Source: Cyanobium sp. T1B-Tous
GTDB taxonomy: Bacteria; Cyanobacteriota; Cyanobacteriia; PCC-6307; Cyanobiaceae
Direction of reading: 5' to 3'
Assembly (NCBI RefSeq): GCF_024345475.1
Contig: NZ_JAGQBE010000019.1
Coordinates: 1-36,695 of the forward strand
DNA: 36,695 bases
This document shows, piece after piece, positions 14,599-24,687 of the stretch. Positions within the stretch are counted from its first letter, which is position 1. Each line of letters begins with the position of its first letter. Position numbers and translations under genes: made by a program. The notes under the pieces were generated by a model. The model saw only the letters and a list, made by a program, of their open reading frames with translations, made no database searches and was not told the origin of the DNA.

Positions 14599-17283
14599 CT
14601 AACCCGCCCCCAGGCACTGGCTCACCACCTCGCCGGTGTTGGGCGAAAGGGTGGCTGCGGCCAGCTGCTCGAGGGCTGCACGCATCGCGGCCGCGCGGCC
14701 CGGGCCGTAGCTCTGCCAGCGGCTGAACACCTTGGCCAGCCGCGAGGCGGTGATCGGATTGCGCTGGTCGAGCTCGGCGATGCGCTCCGCCATGAAGCGG
14801 TAGCCGGCGCCATCGGCGGCATGGAACACCGGCGCATTGCCCGCCAGCCCGCCCAGCACGGCACGCACGGAATTGGGCGCGGCCGGATCGAAGCGGGGAT
14901 GGGCCAACAGCCGGGCCACCCGCTCCAGCCCATCGGCGAAGGGGGCCGAGGCCTCAAGGGCAAACCAGGCATCGAGGATCACGGGTTTGTCCTGCCAGCG
15001 CTGATAGAAGGCGTCCACCGCCTGCTGCCGTTCGGGCACCGGGTGGCCTTGCAGGGCCCGCAGGCCGGCGCGGGCCAGGGTCATGGAGGGGCCCCGCACC
15101 GCCGCGGCCGCCGCCGCGCAGACGGCCCCATCGCCAGCCGCCACCCGCCAGCTCCACACCGTGCCGGTGAGCAGGCGATCGCCATTGCCCTCGGGCCAGG
15201 CCAACCCCCACTGGGGGGTGCAACGCTCCAGGGCCACCGCCAGGGGCTCGGCCAGGGCGGTGCCGAACCGCAGCTGCAGGGCCATCAGGGCGGCAAACAG
15301 GGCCGGCGGATCGGGTTCCTGGCCGGCGGCACCGGCGGCATCCTCCAGCTCCGGCATGCCCGGCAGCGCCAGCAGCACGCTGCGGCTGGCCTCCGACAGG
15401 GACGGATCCGCCAGGATCCGTCCGAAGGCATCGATCAACTCCTCCTCCAGCAGACCATCGGCCCGGCCGCCGGCACGGGCCAGCACGGCCTGGCGCAACA
15501 GCACCTGGCCCGCATCCCAGCGGGCGAAGGGGTCGCTGTCGGCCGCCAGCAGGTGCACCAGCTCGGCGGTGGGCCGCCCCATCTCGAGCACCACCGGAGC
15601 GGAGAACTGGCGCAGCAGCGAGAGGGCGGGTGGATGGGCCTGGCGCGGCAGCCCCACCAGGCGCAGGGTCTGGTCCGGCTGGTCGATCACCAGCAGGCGG
15701 GTGCGCTGCCCCCAGGAGGGCGGCAGGGGGGCGGCAGGGGCGGCCTCACCCTCCAGCTGCACCGGCAGGGGATCCCCTGCCTGGTCGAGCAGCCCCAGGG
15801 CCAGGGGGATCACCAGCGCGCTCTTGTGGGCCTGGCCGGGGGTGGCTGGGGTGTGCTGCTGCACGTGCAGCTCAAGCACGCCAGCCTCCCCATCCCAATG
15901 GCGCTGAATGTGCAGCCGGGGCGTGCCGGCCTGGTGGTACCAGCGGCGGAACTGGGCAAAGTCAAAGGACGCCTGCCCGGCGGCGGCATCCTGCATCGCC
16001 TGCACGAAGTCTTCGCAGGTGGCGGCGGTGCCGTCGTGACGGCTCACGTACAGCGCCATCCCCCGCATGAACGTCTCCTCCCCCAGCAGGGTGTGGAGGC
16101 AGCGGATCACCTCGGATCCCTTCTCGTAGATCGTTGTGGTGTAGAAGTTGTCGATCGCCTGGTAGGCGTCGGGTTGCACCGGATGGGCCGTGGGGCCGGC
16201 ATCTTCCCGGAACTGGGTGTTGCGCAGCATCGCCACGTTCTCGATGCGGTTCAGCGCCGCGCCGTGGAGATCGGCGGTGAAGCTCTGATCCCGGAACACG
16301 GTGAGGCCCTCCTTCAGGGACAGCTGGAACCAGTCGCGGCAGGTGATGCGGTTGCCGGTCCAGTTGTGGAAATACTCGTGGCCGATCACGCTCTCAATCC
16401 GCTCGAGCTCGCCGTCGGTGGCGGTTTCGGCGTCAGCGAGCACGAGCTTGGAGTTGAAGATGTTGAGGCTCTTGTTCTCCATCGCGCCCATGTTGAAGTG
16501 GCGCACCGCCACGATGTTGAACTCATCGAGGTCGTATTCGAGGCCGTAGCGCTGCTCATCCCAGGCCATCGAGCGCTTCAGCGAGGCCATGGCATGGGCG
16601 GTGTAGGGCGCATCGCCCGGCTCCACATGGATGCGCAGCGCCACCGGGCGACCACTGGCGGTGGTGAAGCTGTCACGCACCTCCTCGAGTTGGCCGGCCA
16701 CCAGGGCAAACAGATAGGAGGGCTTGGGGAAGGGATCGTCCCAGATGGCGTAGTGGCGGCCCCCCTCCAACGCACCGGTTTCAACGCAGTTGCCGTTGGA
16801 GAGCAGCACCGGGCAGCTGGCGCGCTCGGCTTCGATCCGCACCCGGAAGCGGCTGAGCAGATCGGGACGGTCGGGATGGAAGGTGATGTGGCGAAAGCCC
16901 TCCGCCTCGCACTGGGTGGTGAACAGGCCGCTGCTCACGTACAGCCCCTCGAGACTGGTGTTGGTTTCCGGGTGGATCCGCACCCGGCTCTCCAGCCGGA
17001 AGGGGCCGCTGGGGGGATTGGGGATCAGCAGCTGGTGAGTGCCGAGCTGGTAGGCCGCCGGCTCCAGCAACCGGCCATCAAGCCGCAGCTCCACCAGCTC
17101 CAGATCCACCCCTAGAAGCACCAGGGGCTCAGGCGCCCCCCCAACGGAGCCCGCGGCGGGATTGGGGCGGAAGGCCAACTGGGCCGCCACCTCGGTGTGG
17201 TCGGCGAACAGCTGCACCGTCAGGTCGGTGCGCTCCAGCAGATAGGGCGCCGGACGGTAGTCGGCGAGGCGCACCAGGGCCAT
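14599..17283 (-). CDS. pepN: M1-family aminopeptidase N
   Basis: 894 residues, a full-length cytoplasmic zinc aminopeptidase that removes N-terminal residues from peptides. The exopeptidase motif GAMEN (about residue 265, in NMGAMENKSLNIF) and the zinc motif HEYFHNWTGNRITC with the third ligand Glu in LKEGLTVFRDQ (about 302-325) are present. The N-terminal beta domain (RLADYRPAPYLLERTDLTVQ) and the long C-terminal helical domain match the Escherichia coli PepN type. It is 6 bp downstream of the next gene's stop on the same strand, so the two could be one transcript. It converges on the GH10-like gene with 3 bp between stops. Confidence 0.95.
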   Translation of the reverse strand: MALVRLADYRPAPYLLERTDLTVQLFADHTEVAAQLAFRPNPAAGSVGGAPEPLVLLGVDLELVELRLDGRLLEPAAYQLGTHQLLIPNPPSGPFRLESRVRIHPETNTSLEGLYVSSGLFTTQCEAEGFRHITFHPDRPDLLSRFRVRIEAERASCPVLLSNGNCVETGALEGGRHYAIWDDPFPKPSYLFALVAGQLEEVRDSFTTASGRPVALRIHVEPGDAPYTAHAMASLKRSMAWDEQRYGLEYDLDEFNIVAVRHFNMGAMENKSLNIFNSKLVLADAETATDGELERIESVIGHEYFHNWTGNRITCRDWFQLSLKEGLTVFRDQSFTADLHGAALNRIENVAMLRNTQFREDAGPTAHPVQPDAYQAIDNFYTTTIYEKGSEVIRCLHTLLGEETFMRGMALYVSRHDGTAATCEDFVQAMQDAAAGQASFDFAQFRRWYHQAGTPRLHIQRHWDGEAGVLELHVQQHTPATPGQAHKSALVIPLALGLLDQAGDPLPVQLEGEAAPAAPLPPSWGQRTRLLVIDQPDQTLRLVGLPRQAHPPALSLLRQFSAPVVLEMGRPTAELVHLLAADSDPFARWDAGQVLLRQAVLARAGGRADGLLEEELIDAFGRILADPSLSEASRSVLLALPGMPELEDAAGAAGQEPDPPALFAALMALQLRFGTALAEPLAVALERCTPQWGLAWPEGNGDRLLTGTVWSWRVAAGDGAVCAAAAAAVRGPSMTLARAGLRALQGHPVPERQQAVDAFYQRWQDKPVILDAWFALEASAPFADGLERVARLLAHPRFDPAAPNSVRAVLGGLAGNAPVFHAADGAGYRFMAERIAELDQRNPITASRLAKVFSRWQSYGPGRAAAMRAALEQLAAATLSPNTGEVVSQCLGAG

Positions 17284-17289
17284 GGGGAC

Positions 17290-17784
17290 TTACTTGCTGG
17301 GGGAGGCGGGCTTGGGGCTGGGTTGGGCAGCGGGCTTCGCGGCGGGCTTGGGGGCCGGTTGCTTGAGGGCGTCCTGCACCTTGGCCATCACGTCGGCGGG
17401 CACTTCCTTGGGGCAGATCTCGGCGGCGCCGAGCACGGCGGAGTTGATCGAGCCCTTGCGCAGGTCGTCGAGGCTGAGGGCCTTGGGCCCCACCTGGGTG
17501 ATCACGCCGTCGTGCTGCCCCTGGATCAACTGGGCCACCGTCTCGCCGGCGATGCCGACGGCCTTGTCGAAGGGCACCCCGGCACCCCGGGCAATGCAGA
17601 CATTCACCGCCGCAATCCGGGTGTAGAGGTTCATCTCCGCCTCGGTGGCTGGAGCCGCCAGGGCCGGGGCCGGAGCCAGCAGCAGCGGCAGCACCAGCAG
17701 GGGGGCCACCAGCAAGGGGGTGGCCAGCGACAGGGCGGAGCGGGGCATCAGGGGATCCGAAGGCGGGGCATCAAGTGCAGCCAT
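17290..17784 (-). CDS. conserved secreted small protein, unknown
   Basis: 164 residues. A long hydrophobic segment ending in APALAAPA is a signal peptide; starting at the internal Met before PRSALSLATPL would give a more standard one. The mature core, TEAEMNLYTRIAAVNVCIAR, then GETVAQLIQGQHDGVITQVG, KALSLDDLRKGSINSAVLGA and AEICPKEVPADVMAKVQDAL, has two cysteines that may form a disulfide. I believe this core is conserved in marine Synechococcus and Prochlorococcus, without known function. A Pro/Ala/Lys tail (KPAAKPAAQPSPKPASPSK) ends the protein and may contact cell wall or other polymer. It sits between pepN and the lipocalin-like gene on the same strand. Confidence 0.75.
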   Translation of the reverse strand: MAALDAPPSDPLMPRSALSLATPLLVAPLLVLPLLLAPAPALAAPATEAEMNLYTRIAAVNVCIARGAGVPFDKAVGIAGETVAQLIQGQHDGVITQVGPKALSLDDLRKGSINSAVLGAAEICPKEVPADVMAKVQDALKQPAPKPAAKPAAQPSPKPASPSK

Positions 17785-17808
17785 GCTGCTGCATCGGGGC
17801 TGGCCGCA

Positions 17809-18414
17809 TCAGGGTTGGGACGCGGGGCCCGAGGCCAGGGCCGCCCCGGCTTCCTCAACCCGGATTTCGTGGTGGGTTTCGGCCAGCTCCAGGGCCCCGT
17901 CCTTCCAGGAGTAGATCGAGCGGGAGCGGTAGCGGTCCTGGTCGATCAGGCGGATGTGCTCGAGGATGTCCCACTCCTGGTAGTGGGACTCGAAGATCAG
18001 CTCGTGCTCATCCACCTGGCGGATCTGGCTCTTGGTGGGGGTGCCGCAGAGGTAGCCGCGACTGCGCCGCAGCTGGTGCCCGCAGAGGTAGGCCTCCATC
18101 GTGCCCGTGGGCACATAGCGGGGTTTCTTGTCAAAAAACTCGTACTCCTGCTCGGGCCACCAGGTGAACCGGTAGGCCGCATCGCCCTCCACCGGTTCGC
18201 TGAAGGTCTCCACCCGCAGCATCATGTCGACGCGCAGGGCCTCGCCATCCGCAAAGAAATACAACCGGCGCGAGCGCCACAGGCCCAGGTTGCGGGCAAA
18301 CCAGCGCCGCAGATTGCTGTCGAGCTGGATGCGGGGTCGCGGCAGGGCCGCACTGGCAGACCCATCGGCCGGCAACGGATGCCTGACGGGGCTGAGATCC
18401 GAAAGCATGCTCAT
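17809..18414 (-). CDS. conserved cyanobacterial protein, possible CpcS/CpeS-like fold
   Basis: 201 residues with no signal peptide or membrane helix. The body reads RWFARNLGLWRSRRLYFFAD, LRVDMMLRVETFSEPVEG, YRFTWWPEQEYEFFDKKPRY, GTMEAYLCGHQLRRSRGYLC and DRYRSRSIYSWKDGALELAE. The order of short amphipathic strands, with GTMEA, a RSRGYL strand and a final RSRS-I strand, is loosely like the lipocalin-fold phycobiliprotein lyases CpcS/CpeS, but the similarity is weak and I do not assign lyase activity. It is divergent from sasA, with about 80-90 bp between starts. In picocyanobacteria this would be a typical location for a conserved gene of unknown role. Confidence 0.65.
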   Translation of the reverse strand: MSMLSDLSPVRHPLPADGSASAALPRPRIQLDSNLRRWFARNLGLWRSRRLYFFADGEALRVDMMLRVETFSEPVEGDAAYRFTWWPEQEYEFFDKKPRYVPTGTMEAYLCGHQLRRSRGYLCGTPTKSQIRQVDEHELIFESHYQEWDILEHIRLIDQDRYRSRSIYSWKDGALELAETHHEIRVEEAGAALASGPASQP

Positions 18415-18503
18415 GACATCCCGGCCCTAGGGCGCACGGCATTGAATGAACTAGTCATAGCGAGGATGGGCCGCACTGGCTCAATCCCCATAGGGTGAGC
18501 AAC

Positions 18504-19709
18504 GTGACTGCTGATCACCCCCCCACCGCTGACCAGGCCGACCCAGCGGGCCATGCCGAGGGGCAGGAGCTGAAGCTGTTGCTGGTGGCTGCCAACCACC
18601 ATCTGGCCAGCCCGGATCTGCGCAACCTGGTCCAGTTCCTCAAGAGCGAGGAATGCGGCTTCACGGTGAGCCTGGAGATCTCCGATCCCGCCCGCCAGCC
18701 CGAACTGCTGGAGCTGCACCGGCTCGTGGCCACCCCGGCCCTGGTGAAGCTCCATCCCCTGCCCAAGCAGGTGTTCGCGGGCAACGGCATCACCCAGAAG
18801 CTGCGCAGCTGGCTGCCGCGCTGGCAACAGATGGAGGTGGTCACCAGCCTGGGCATGAGCCTGCGGCCCGCCGAGATCGATGGCAGCCGCACCCAGCGCG
18901 AACTGCAGCTGGAAGACCAGGTGCTGGTGCTGCGCCAGGAGAACGAAACCCTGATCGAGCGGCTGGGGGTGCAGGAGCGGCTGCTGCGGATGGTGGCCCA
19001 CGAACTGCGCACGCCCCTGACGGCGGCCAAGCTCGCCCTGCAGAGCCACACCCTCGGCCAGATCGACGAGCCCCGTTTCCGCGATGTGCTCACCCGGCGC
19101 CTCGACGACATCCAGGAGCTCTCCAAGGACCTGCTGGAGGTGGGCACCACCCGCTGGGAAGCCCTGTTCAACCCCCAGCGCCTCGACCTGGGCAAGGTGG
19201 CCGCCGAGGCGATCCTGGAACTGGAAAAGCTGTGGATCGGCCGCGACCTGGAGCTGATCACCGACATCCCCGCCGACCTGCCGGATGTGTTCGCCGACCA
19301 GCGCCGCATGCGCCAGGTGCTGCTCAACCTGTTGGAAAACGCGCTCAAATTCACCCCGGACCGGGGGCGGGTGCACCTGACCCTGCTGCACCGCACCAAC
19401 CAGTGGGTGCAGGTGAGCGTCTGTGACAGCGGCCCGGGCATCCCCAAGGCCGAGCAACAGCGGATCTTTCTGGATCGGGTGCGGCTGCCCCAAACCTCCA
19501 GCACCACCTCCGGCTACGGCGTGGGGCTGTCGGTGTGCCGGCGCATCGCCGAGGTGCATGGCGGCCGCATCTGGGTGGTGTCCGAACCGGGCGAGGGGGC
19601 CTGCTTCCACGTCTCCGTGCCGGTGTGGAGCGGCCAGGTGCAACCCTCCTTCACCCCGAGGGGCCCAGACCGACGCACCTCCTTGACGAAGGGTCCCACC
19701 GACCCGTAG
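18504..19709 (+). CDS. sasA: adaptive-response sensory histidine kinase SasA
   Basis: 401 residues from the GTG at 18504; GTG 18495 is an alternative. The chosen start has GGTGA at 18494-18498 at a proper 5-nt spacing. The N-terminus ([20 protein letters not shown] then [19 protein letters not shown]) is the KaiB-like thioredoxin fold that binds KaiC. The kinase follows: H-box [18 protein letters not shown] with phospho-acceptor His at about 166, N-box [18 protein letters not shown], and the ATP-lid motifs [17 protein letters not shown] and [18 protein letters not shown]. SasA autophosphorylates when stimulated by KaiC and passes phosphate to RpaA, driving circadian gene expression. The Kai genes and rpaA are not in this window. 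Confidence 0.95.
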   Translation: MTADHPPTADQADPAGHAEGQELKLLLVAANHHLASPDLRNLVQFLKSEECGFTVSLEISDPARQPELLELHRLVATPALVKLHPLPKQVFAGNGITQKLRSWLPRWQQMEVVTSLGMSLRPAEIDGSRTQRELQLEDQVLVLRQENETLIERLGVQERLLRMVAHELRTPLTAAKLALQSHTLGQIDEPRFRDVLTRRLDDIQELSKDLLEVGTTRWEALFNPQRLDLGKVAAEAILELEKLWIGRDLELITDIPADLPDVFADQRRMRQVLLNLLENALKFTPDRGRVHLTLLHRTNQWVQVSVCDSGPGIPKAEQQRIFLDRVRLPQTSSTTSGYGVGLSVCRRIAEVHGGRIWVVSEPGEGACFHVSVPVWSGQVQPSFTPRGPDRRTSLTKGPTDP

Positions 19710-19722
19710 TTTCCAACACATC

Positions 19723-19740
19723 AACGCCGACGAGCGTTGT
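19723..19740 (+). other. small hairpin between sasA and tRNA-Glu
   Basis: CAACGC (19723-19728) pairs with GCGTTG (19735-19740) around CGACGA, 13 bp after the sasA stop and 6 bp before the tRNA. It has no T tract. It could aid processing of a sasA-tRNA transcript or act as a weak terminator. Confidence 0.3.
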
Positions 19741-19746
19741 GGCCTC

Positions 19747-19819
19747 GCCCCCATCGTCTAGAGGCCTAGGACACCTCCCTTTCACGGAGGCGACAGGGGT
19801 TCGAATCCCCTTGGGGGTA
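19747..19819 (+). tRNA. tRNA-Glu (UUC)
   Basis: The 73-nt sequence folds into a standard cloverleaf. The acceptor stem pairs GCCCCCA with TGGGGGT, leaving A as discriminator. The anticodon stem CCTCC/GGAGG encloses CTTTCAC with anticodon TTC at 19781-19783, and the T arm contains GGTTCGAATCC. CCA is not encoded. In cyanobacteria this charged tRNA also supplies glutamate for 5-aminolevulinate, the precursor of chlorophyll and bilins. It lies 37 bp after sasA on the same strand. Confidence 0.97.
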
Positions 19820-19831
19820 TTGCAAGTCAGA

Positions 19832-20437
19832 TCAGCCCAGGGCTGCGCGCCGTTCGGCTTCCCGCTGTACGCCGCGCAGGTTGTTGGCCAGATCTTCCCG
19901 CAGGCGCTGCTCGATCAGACCGATCGGCATGCCAGGACGGCCCTGCACCGTGAGCTCATAGAAGAGATGGGTCACCCCGCCGGAGCGGCCGATCTGCCAA
20001 ATGCCCTCGAAGCGACGGAAGTCGCCGCGGCACATGCAGAAGCGCAACTCGCCAGCCTCGGGATCTTCTTCGAGCTCGAGCTCCACTCGGGCACTGAAAC
20101 GCAGCCCGCAGAACTGCTGGGTTCCCACCTGTTCGAGGCCCACCTTGTTGCCCCGACGCCAGAGCTCGCGGGAGGAGGCCAGGTTGGGGATGTAGAGGTT
20201 GAGATTGGCGTAGTCGGTGAGCACCGCCCAAAGCCACTCCGGGTCGAGGGGCAGCCGCAGCTGGACGGCCAAGCGCCGGGCGCCCTGGGGTAGCCGCTCC
20301 ATCACCTGCTGGATGGTGTCGAGGCTGCAGGCATCACTCACGACGGCCGAAGACGGGTCGCTGGGGGGCGGGTCGGAAGGGCGGGCCTGGGCGAGGAGCT
20401 GGGCCAAAGGAGCACGGCGAAGTGTGCTGGCGCACAA
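19832..20437 (-). CDS. SRPBCC (polyketide cyclase/COQ10-like) protein
   Basis: 201 residues. After a poorly conserved N-terminus of about 50 residues, it follows the START/SRPBCC ligand-binding fold: VQLRLPLDPEWLWAVLTDYA, NLNLYIPNLASSRELW, GNKVGLEQVGTQQFCGLRFS, FEGIWQIGRSGGVTHLFYEL and MPIGLIEQRLREDLANNLRG. Such proteins bind lipids or polyketides in a deep pocket; some cyanobacterial and plant members serve in pigment or quinone biology. I cannot tell its ligand. It is divergent from petH with a 77-bp gap, an arrangement I believe is common in picocyanobacteria. The stop lies 12 bp from tRNA-Glu, on the opposite strand. Confidence 0.85.
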   Translation of the reverse strand: MCASTLRRAPLAQLLAQARPSDPPPSDPSSAVVSDACSLDTIQQVMERLPQGARRLAVQLRLPLDPEWLWAVLTDYANLNLYIPNLASSRELWRRGNKVGLEQVGTQQFCGLRFSARVELELEEDPEAGELRFCMCRGDFRRFEGIWQIGRSGGVTHLFYELTVQGRPGMPIGLIEQRLREDLANNLRGVQREAERRAALG

Positions 20438-20479
20438 ACCTAGCGGTGTCTCCTGGAAAACCGCAGCGGAAAGGTTCCG

Positions 20480-20485
20480 TATGAT
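20480..20485 (+). promoter_or_regulatory. possible -10 box of petH
   Basis: TATGAT at 20480-20485 is a good match to the sigma70-type -10 hexamer, about 30 bp upstream of the petH start. No convincing -35 is present at the expected spacing, which is common for cyanobacterial promoters. The match is suggestive only. Confidence 0.35.
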
Positions 20486-20508
20486 CAGCGCGCTTTTGAG
20501 GGGGCTGA

Positions 20509-21687
<1,179 letters not shown>

Positions 21688-21715
21688 GCCCGGGCCCAGC
21701 CCACTGCTGTCGCCC

Positions 21716-21744
21716 AGCCCGCCTCCCCGGCGGGCTTTTTATTT
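21716..21744 (+). terminator. intrinsic terminator of petH
   Basis: AGCCCGCC (21716-21723) pairs perfectly with GGCGGGCT (21729-21736) around TCCCC, and is followed by TTTTTATTT. This is a textbook rho-independent terminator, 29 bp after the petH stop, so petH is probably monocistronic. Confidence 0.93.
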
Positions 21745-21814
21745 GGCGAATCCCACACAGAAACCATCACAAAGTGGGCCAAGCGGTGGGCGTGGCCGCC
21801 AGGCCCGTTAAACC

Positions 21815-23359
21815 ATGGTCACCGCGAAGGCTTCCATGGGCGCCGTGCTCACCAATCCACTGCGGGTCGGCCTCCGGCAGGAGCGGGTGATCCCGCCCCA
21901 ATGCCTGGTGATCTTCGGGGCCAGTGGCGACCTCACCCACCGCAAGCTGATTCCGGCGCTGTTCGAGCTGTTCCGCCAGCGGCGCCTGCCCAGTGAATTT
22001 GCGGTGCTGGGTTGCGCCCGCCGCCCCTGGAGCGACGAGGAATTCCGCCAGCGCATGGCCGAGGCGATGGCCAGCGAGGTGGCCGAGCACCGCATGGCCT
22101 GGGAGCAATTTGCGGCGGGGCTCTTCTACGAGCCGGTGGATCTGCAGGAACCGCCCACGGTGGTGCAGCTGGGCCAGCGGCTCGAGGCGATCGACCGGCA
22201 GCGGGCCACCCGTGGTAACCGCACCTTCTACCTGTCGGTGTCGCCGAATTTCTACGGCAGTGGCTGCCGGGCCCTGGCCGCCGCCGGCCTGCTGAGCGAT
22301 CCGGCCCGCAGCCGGGTGGTGATCGAGAAGCCCTTCGGCCGCGACTACGGCAGCGCCCAGGAGCTCAACCGGGTGGTGCAGGCGAGCGCCCAGGAAAACC
22401 AGATCTTCCGGATCGACCACTACCTGGGCAAGGAGACGGTCCAGAACATCCTGGTGCTGCGCTTCGCCAACACGATCTTCGAGCCGATCTGGAACCGCAA
22501 CTACATCTCCAGCGTGCAGATCACGGCCGCCGAGACGGTGGGGGTGGAGGAGCGGGCCGGCTACTACGAGAGCTCGGGCGCCCTGCGGGACATGGTGCAG
22601 AACCACCTCACCCAGATGCTCGCCCTCACCACGATGGAGGCGCCGGGTCGCTTCGACCCGGAGTCGATGCGCAACGAGAAGGCCAAGGTGCTGCAGGCGG
22701 CGCGGCTGGCCAACGAGGACGAGCCCTGGAAGTGCTGCGTGCGGGGCCAGTACGGGCCCGGCGGCTCCAACACCCGGCCAATCGCCGGCTACCGCCAGGA
22801 GCCGGGGGTGAACCCCGAGAGCACCACGGAGACCTACGTGGCGATGAAGCTGTTCATCAACAACTGGCGCTGGCAGGGGGTGCCCTTCTACCTGCGCACC
22901 GGCAAACGGCTGCCCAAGCGGCTCTCCGAGGTGGTGCTCACCTTCCGGGAGGCCCCGGTGCACCTGTTCGATGCCGCCGGTGGCGCCCCCACCCCCAACC
23001 AGCTGATCCTGCGCATCCAGCCGGACGAAGGGGCCGAGTTCAAGTTTGAGGTGAAGGCCCCCGGCTCGGGCATGCGCAGCCGGCCGGTGGACATGGCCTT
23101 CTCCTACGACGACAGCTTCGGCGAACCCAGCGATGAGGGCTACGTGCGCCTGCTGGCCGACGCCATGCTGGGCGACCCCACCCTCTACACCCGCAGCGAT
23201 GAGGTGGAAGCCGCCTGGCGGCTCTACACCCCCCTGCTGGAGCTGATCGAAGACTCCCCGTCCCAGCTGCCCGCCTACCCCTACGAGGCCCGCACCTGGG
23301 GCCCCGCCGCCGCCGACAGCCTGCTGGCTGAGGACGGCCTGGCCTGGCGACGCCCTTAG
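21815..23359 (+). CDS. zwf: glucose-6-phosphate 1-dehydrogenase
   Basis: 514 residues from ATG 21815; ATG 21836 (MGAVLTNPLRVGLRQ) is a possible start too. Zwf oxidises glucose 6-phosphate with NADP+ and opens the oxidative pentose phosphate pathway, which supplies NADPH in the dark. The nucleotide fold motif is VIFGASGDLTHRKLIPALFE, and the active-site motif is FRIDHYLGKETVQNILVLRF (about 195-214). Also present are GRDYGSAQELNRVV, RGQYGPGGSNTRPI, RTGKRLPKRLSEVV and the C-terminal RTWGPAAAD. It is followed 19 bp later by opcA, its activator. In cyanobacteria Zwf is thiol-regulated through OpcA and thioredoxin; this is known for the family and not shown by the sequence. Confidence 0.96.
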   Translation: MVTAKASMGAVLTNPLRVGLRQERVIPPQCLVIFGASGDLTHRKLIPALFELFRQRRLPSEFAVLGCARRPWSDEEFRQRMAEAMASEVAEHRMAWEQFAAGLFYEPVDLQEPPTVVQLGQRLEAIDRQRATRGNRTFYLSVSPNFYGSGCRALAAAGLLSDPARSRVVIEKPFGRDYGSAQELNRVVQASAQENQIFRIDHYLGKETVQNILVLRFANTIFEPIWNRNYISSVQITAAETVGVEERAGYYESSGALRDMVQNHLTQMLALTTMEAPGRFDPESMRNEKAKVLQAARLANEDEPWKCCVRGQYGPGGSNTRPIAGYRQEPGVNPESTTETYVAMKLFINNWRWQGVPFYLRTGKRLPKRLSEVVLTFREAPVHLFDAAGGAPTPNQLILRIQPDEGAEFKFEVKAPGSGMRSRPVDMAFSYDDSFGEPSDEGYVRLLADAMLGDPTLYTRSDEVEAAWRLYTPLLELIEDSPSQLPAYPYEARTWGPAAADSLLAEDGLAWRRP

Positions 23360-23378
23360 TTTTCCCGCCCGTACCCCC

Positions 23379-24674
23379 ATGTCGACCCAACTCACCCTCC
23401 AGGCCCCGCTGGCGTTGCCCCCCGCCGAGGTGCCCAGCTACCTGGAGCGCCTCTGGAGCCAGGAGCTGGGCAGCTCCCCCGGCGCCGCCACCTTCACCCT
23501 GGTGGTGTGGGAGGGCTCCTGGCTGGAGCAGCAGCTGGTGCGCTGCGGCCGGCTGGATGGGCCAATCACCGGCCTGCTCAACGAGACGGTGCTGGAGGCG
23601 GCCCGGGCGGCGGCCGGCAGTTGCGGACTGCCCCTGAGCACGGCGCCGATGGATCCCCAGCTGGCCTGGGCGATCGGCCAGCTGGGCGGCGATCACCACG
23701 CCGACGACCTGCGGGGGCAGTTTGTGGAAGGGGCGATCAGCGCCCACATGCCCCGGCGGCTGATCACCCTGGCCCCCACCCTCGATGGCGGCCAGCCCCT
23801 GGAAACCCTGGTGGCCGCCTACTGCCCCCTGCCGGAGGAGGGCTCGGGCGGGTCGGCCTGCGGCGATGTGGTGGTGCTGCGCGGCGGCACCGGCGCCCTG
23901 CGCCAGAGCCTGGATCTGGTGCAGCCGCTGATCGCCCCCGACCTGCCCTGCTGGGTGTGGTGGAACAGCAGCCTCGATGAGGCCCCCGAACTGATGGCGG
24001 CCCTGGCCAGTGGCCAGCGGCGCCTGGTGGTGGATTCGTCGTTGGGCGATCCACGCCGCTGCCTCGACCTGCTGGTGGATCGCATCGATGCGGGCCAACC
24101 GATCAACGACCTCAACTGGCTGCGGCTGCGCAGCTGGCGCGAATCCCTGGCGATGGTGTTCGACCCCCCCTCCCGCCGGGATGCGCTCAACCATGTGGTG
24201 CAGCTCGACCTCGACGTGGAGGGCACCAACCCGGTGAAGGGGCTGCTGCTGGCGGCCTGGCTGGCCGACCGGCTGGGCTGGCACCTGATTTCCACCTATG
24301 CGGTGGATGGCGAGGGCATGGGCCAGGGCATCGGCGCCGAATTCGAGCGCACCGATGGCGAAACTGTGCGCTTCCGCCAGATGCCCGTACCGGTGGGCGT
24401 GCCCAAGACCCACCCCGGGGCGATGGTGGGATTGCGGCTGATCTGCCAAAGCAGCCAGGGCTCGCCCCTGTGCGTGATCCTCTGCTCGGAGTCGGGCGGC
24501 TGCATGCGGCTCGAATCCGGCGGCATGGCGAGCATGGAACTGGCCGAGGAGGTGGTGCCCCTGCCCAACGAGAGCGAGGAGATGGAGATGGCGCGGCTGC
24601 TCTCGGGCGGCCACGACTCCACCAACCCCCTGCTGGCCGCCGCCGCGCCGCTCGCGGCCAAACTGCTGCCCTGA
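23379..24674 (+). CDS. opcA: OpcA, glucose-6-phosphate dehydrogenase assembly/activator
   Basis: 431 residues. OpcA is a cytoplasmic protein that assembles and redox-activates Zwf. The N-terminus VPSYLERLWSQELGSSPGAA, then FTLVVWEGSWLEQQLVRCGR and the middle DLPCWVWWNSSLDEAPELM are characteristic, as is the C-terminal repeat of the OpcA domain with SESGGCMRLESGG. Cysteines are present (RCGR, SESGGCMRLES) that could relate to redox control, but I cannot assign them. The gene begins 19 bp after zwf and ends 13 bp before cbiA, so all three may be one transcript. Confidence 0.95.
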   Translation: MSTQLTLQAPLALPPAEVPSYLERLWSQELGSSPGAATFTLVVWEGSWLEQQLVRCGRLDGPITGLLNETVLEAARAAAGSCGLPLSTAPMDPQLAWAIGQLGGDHHADDLRGQFVEGAISAHMPRRLITLAPTLDGGQPLETLVAAYCPLPEEGSGGSACGDVVVLRGGTGALRQSLDLVQPLIAPDLPCWVWWNSSLDEAPELMAALASGQRRLVVDSSLGDPRRCLDLLVDRIDAGQPINDLNWLRLRSWRESLAMVFDPPSRRDALNHVVQLDLDVEGTNPVKGLLLAAWLADRLGWHLISTYAVDGEGMGQGIGAEFERTDGETVRFRQMPVPVGVPKTHPGAMVGLRLICQSSQGSPLCVILCSESGGCMRLESGGMASMELAEEVVPLPNESEEMEMARLLSGGHDSTNPLLAAAAPLAAKLLP

Positions 24675-24687
24675 GAGCCCGCCCTGA

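Noticed and set aside
14821-17115. 764-codon open frame antisense to pepN
   Set aside because: Long because of high GC and codon bias in pepN. No motifs; pepN has the zinc site and full family length.
19747-19819. tRNA-Glu as an integration site for a mobile element
   Set aside because: No integrase gene or duplicated tRNA end is visible in the flanking sequence.
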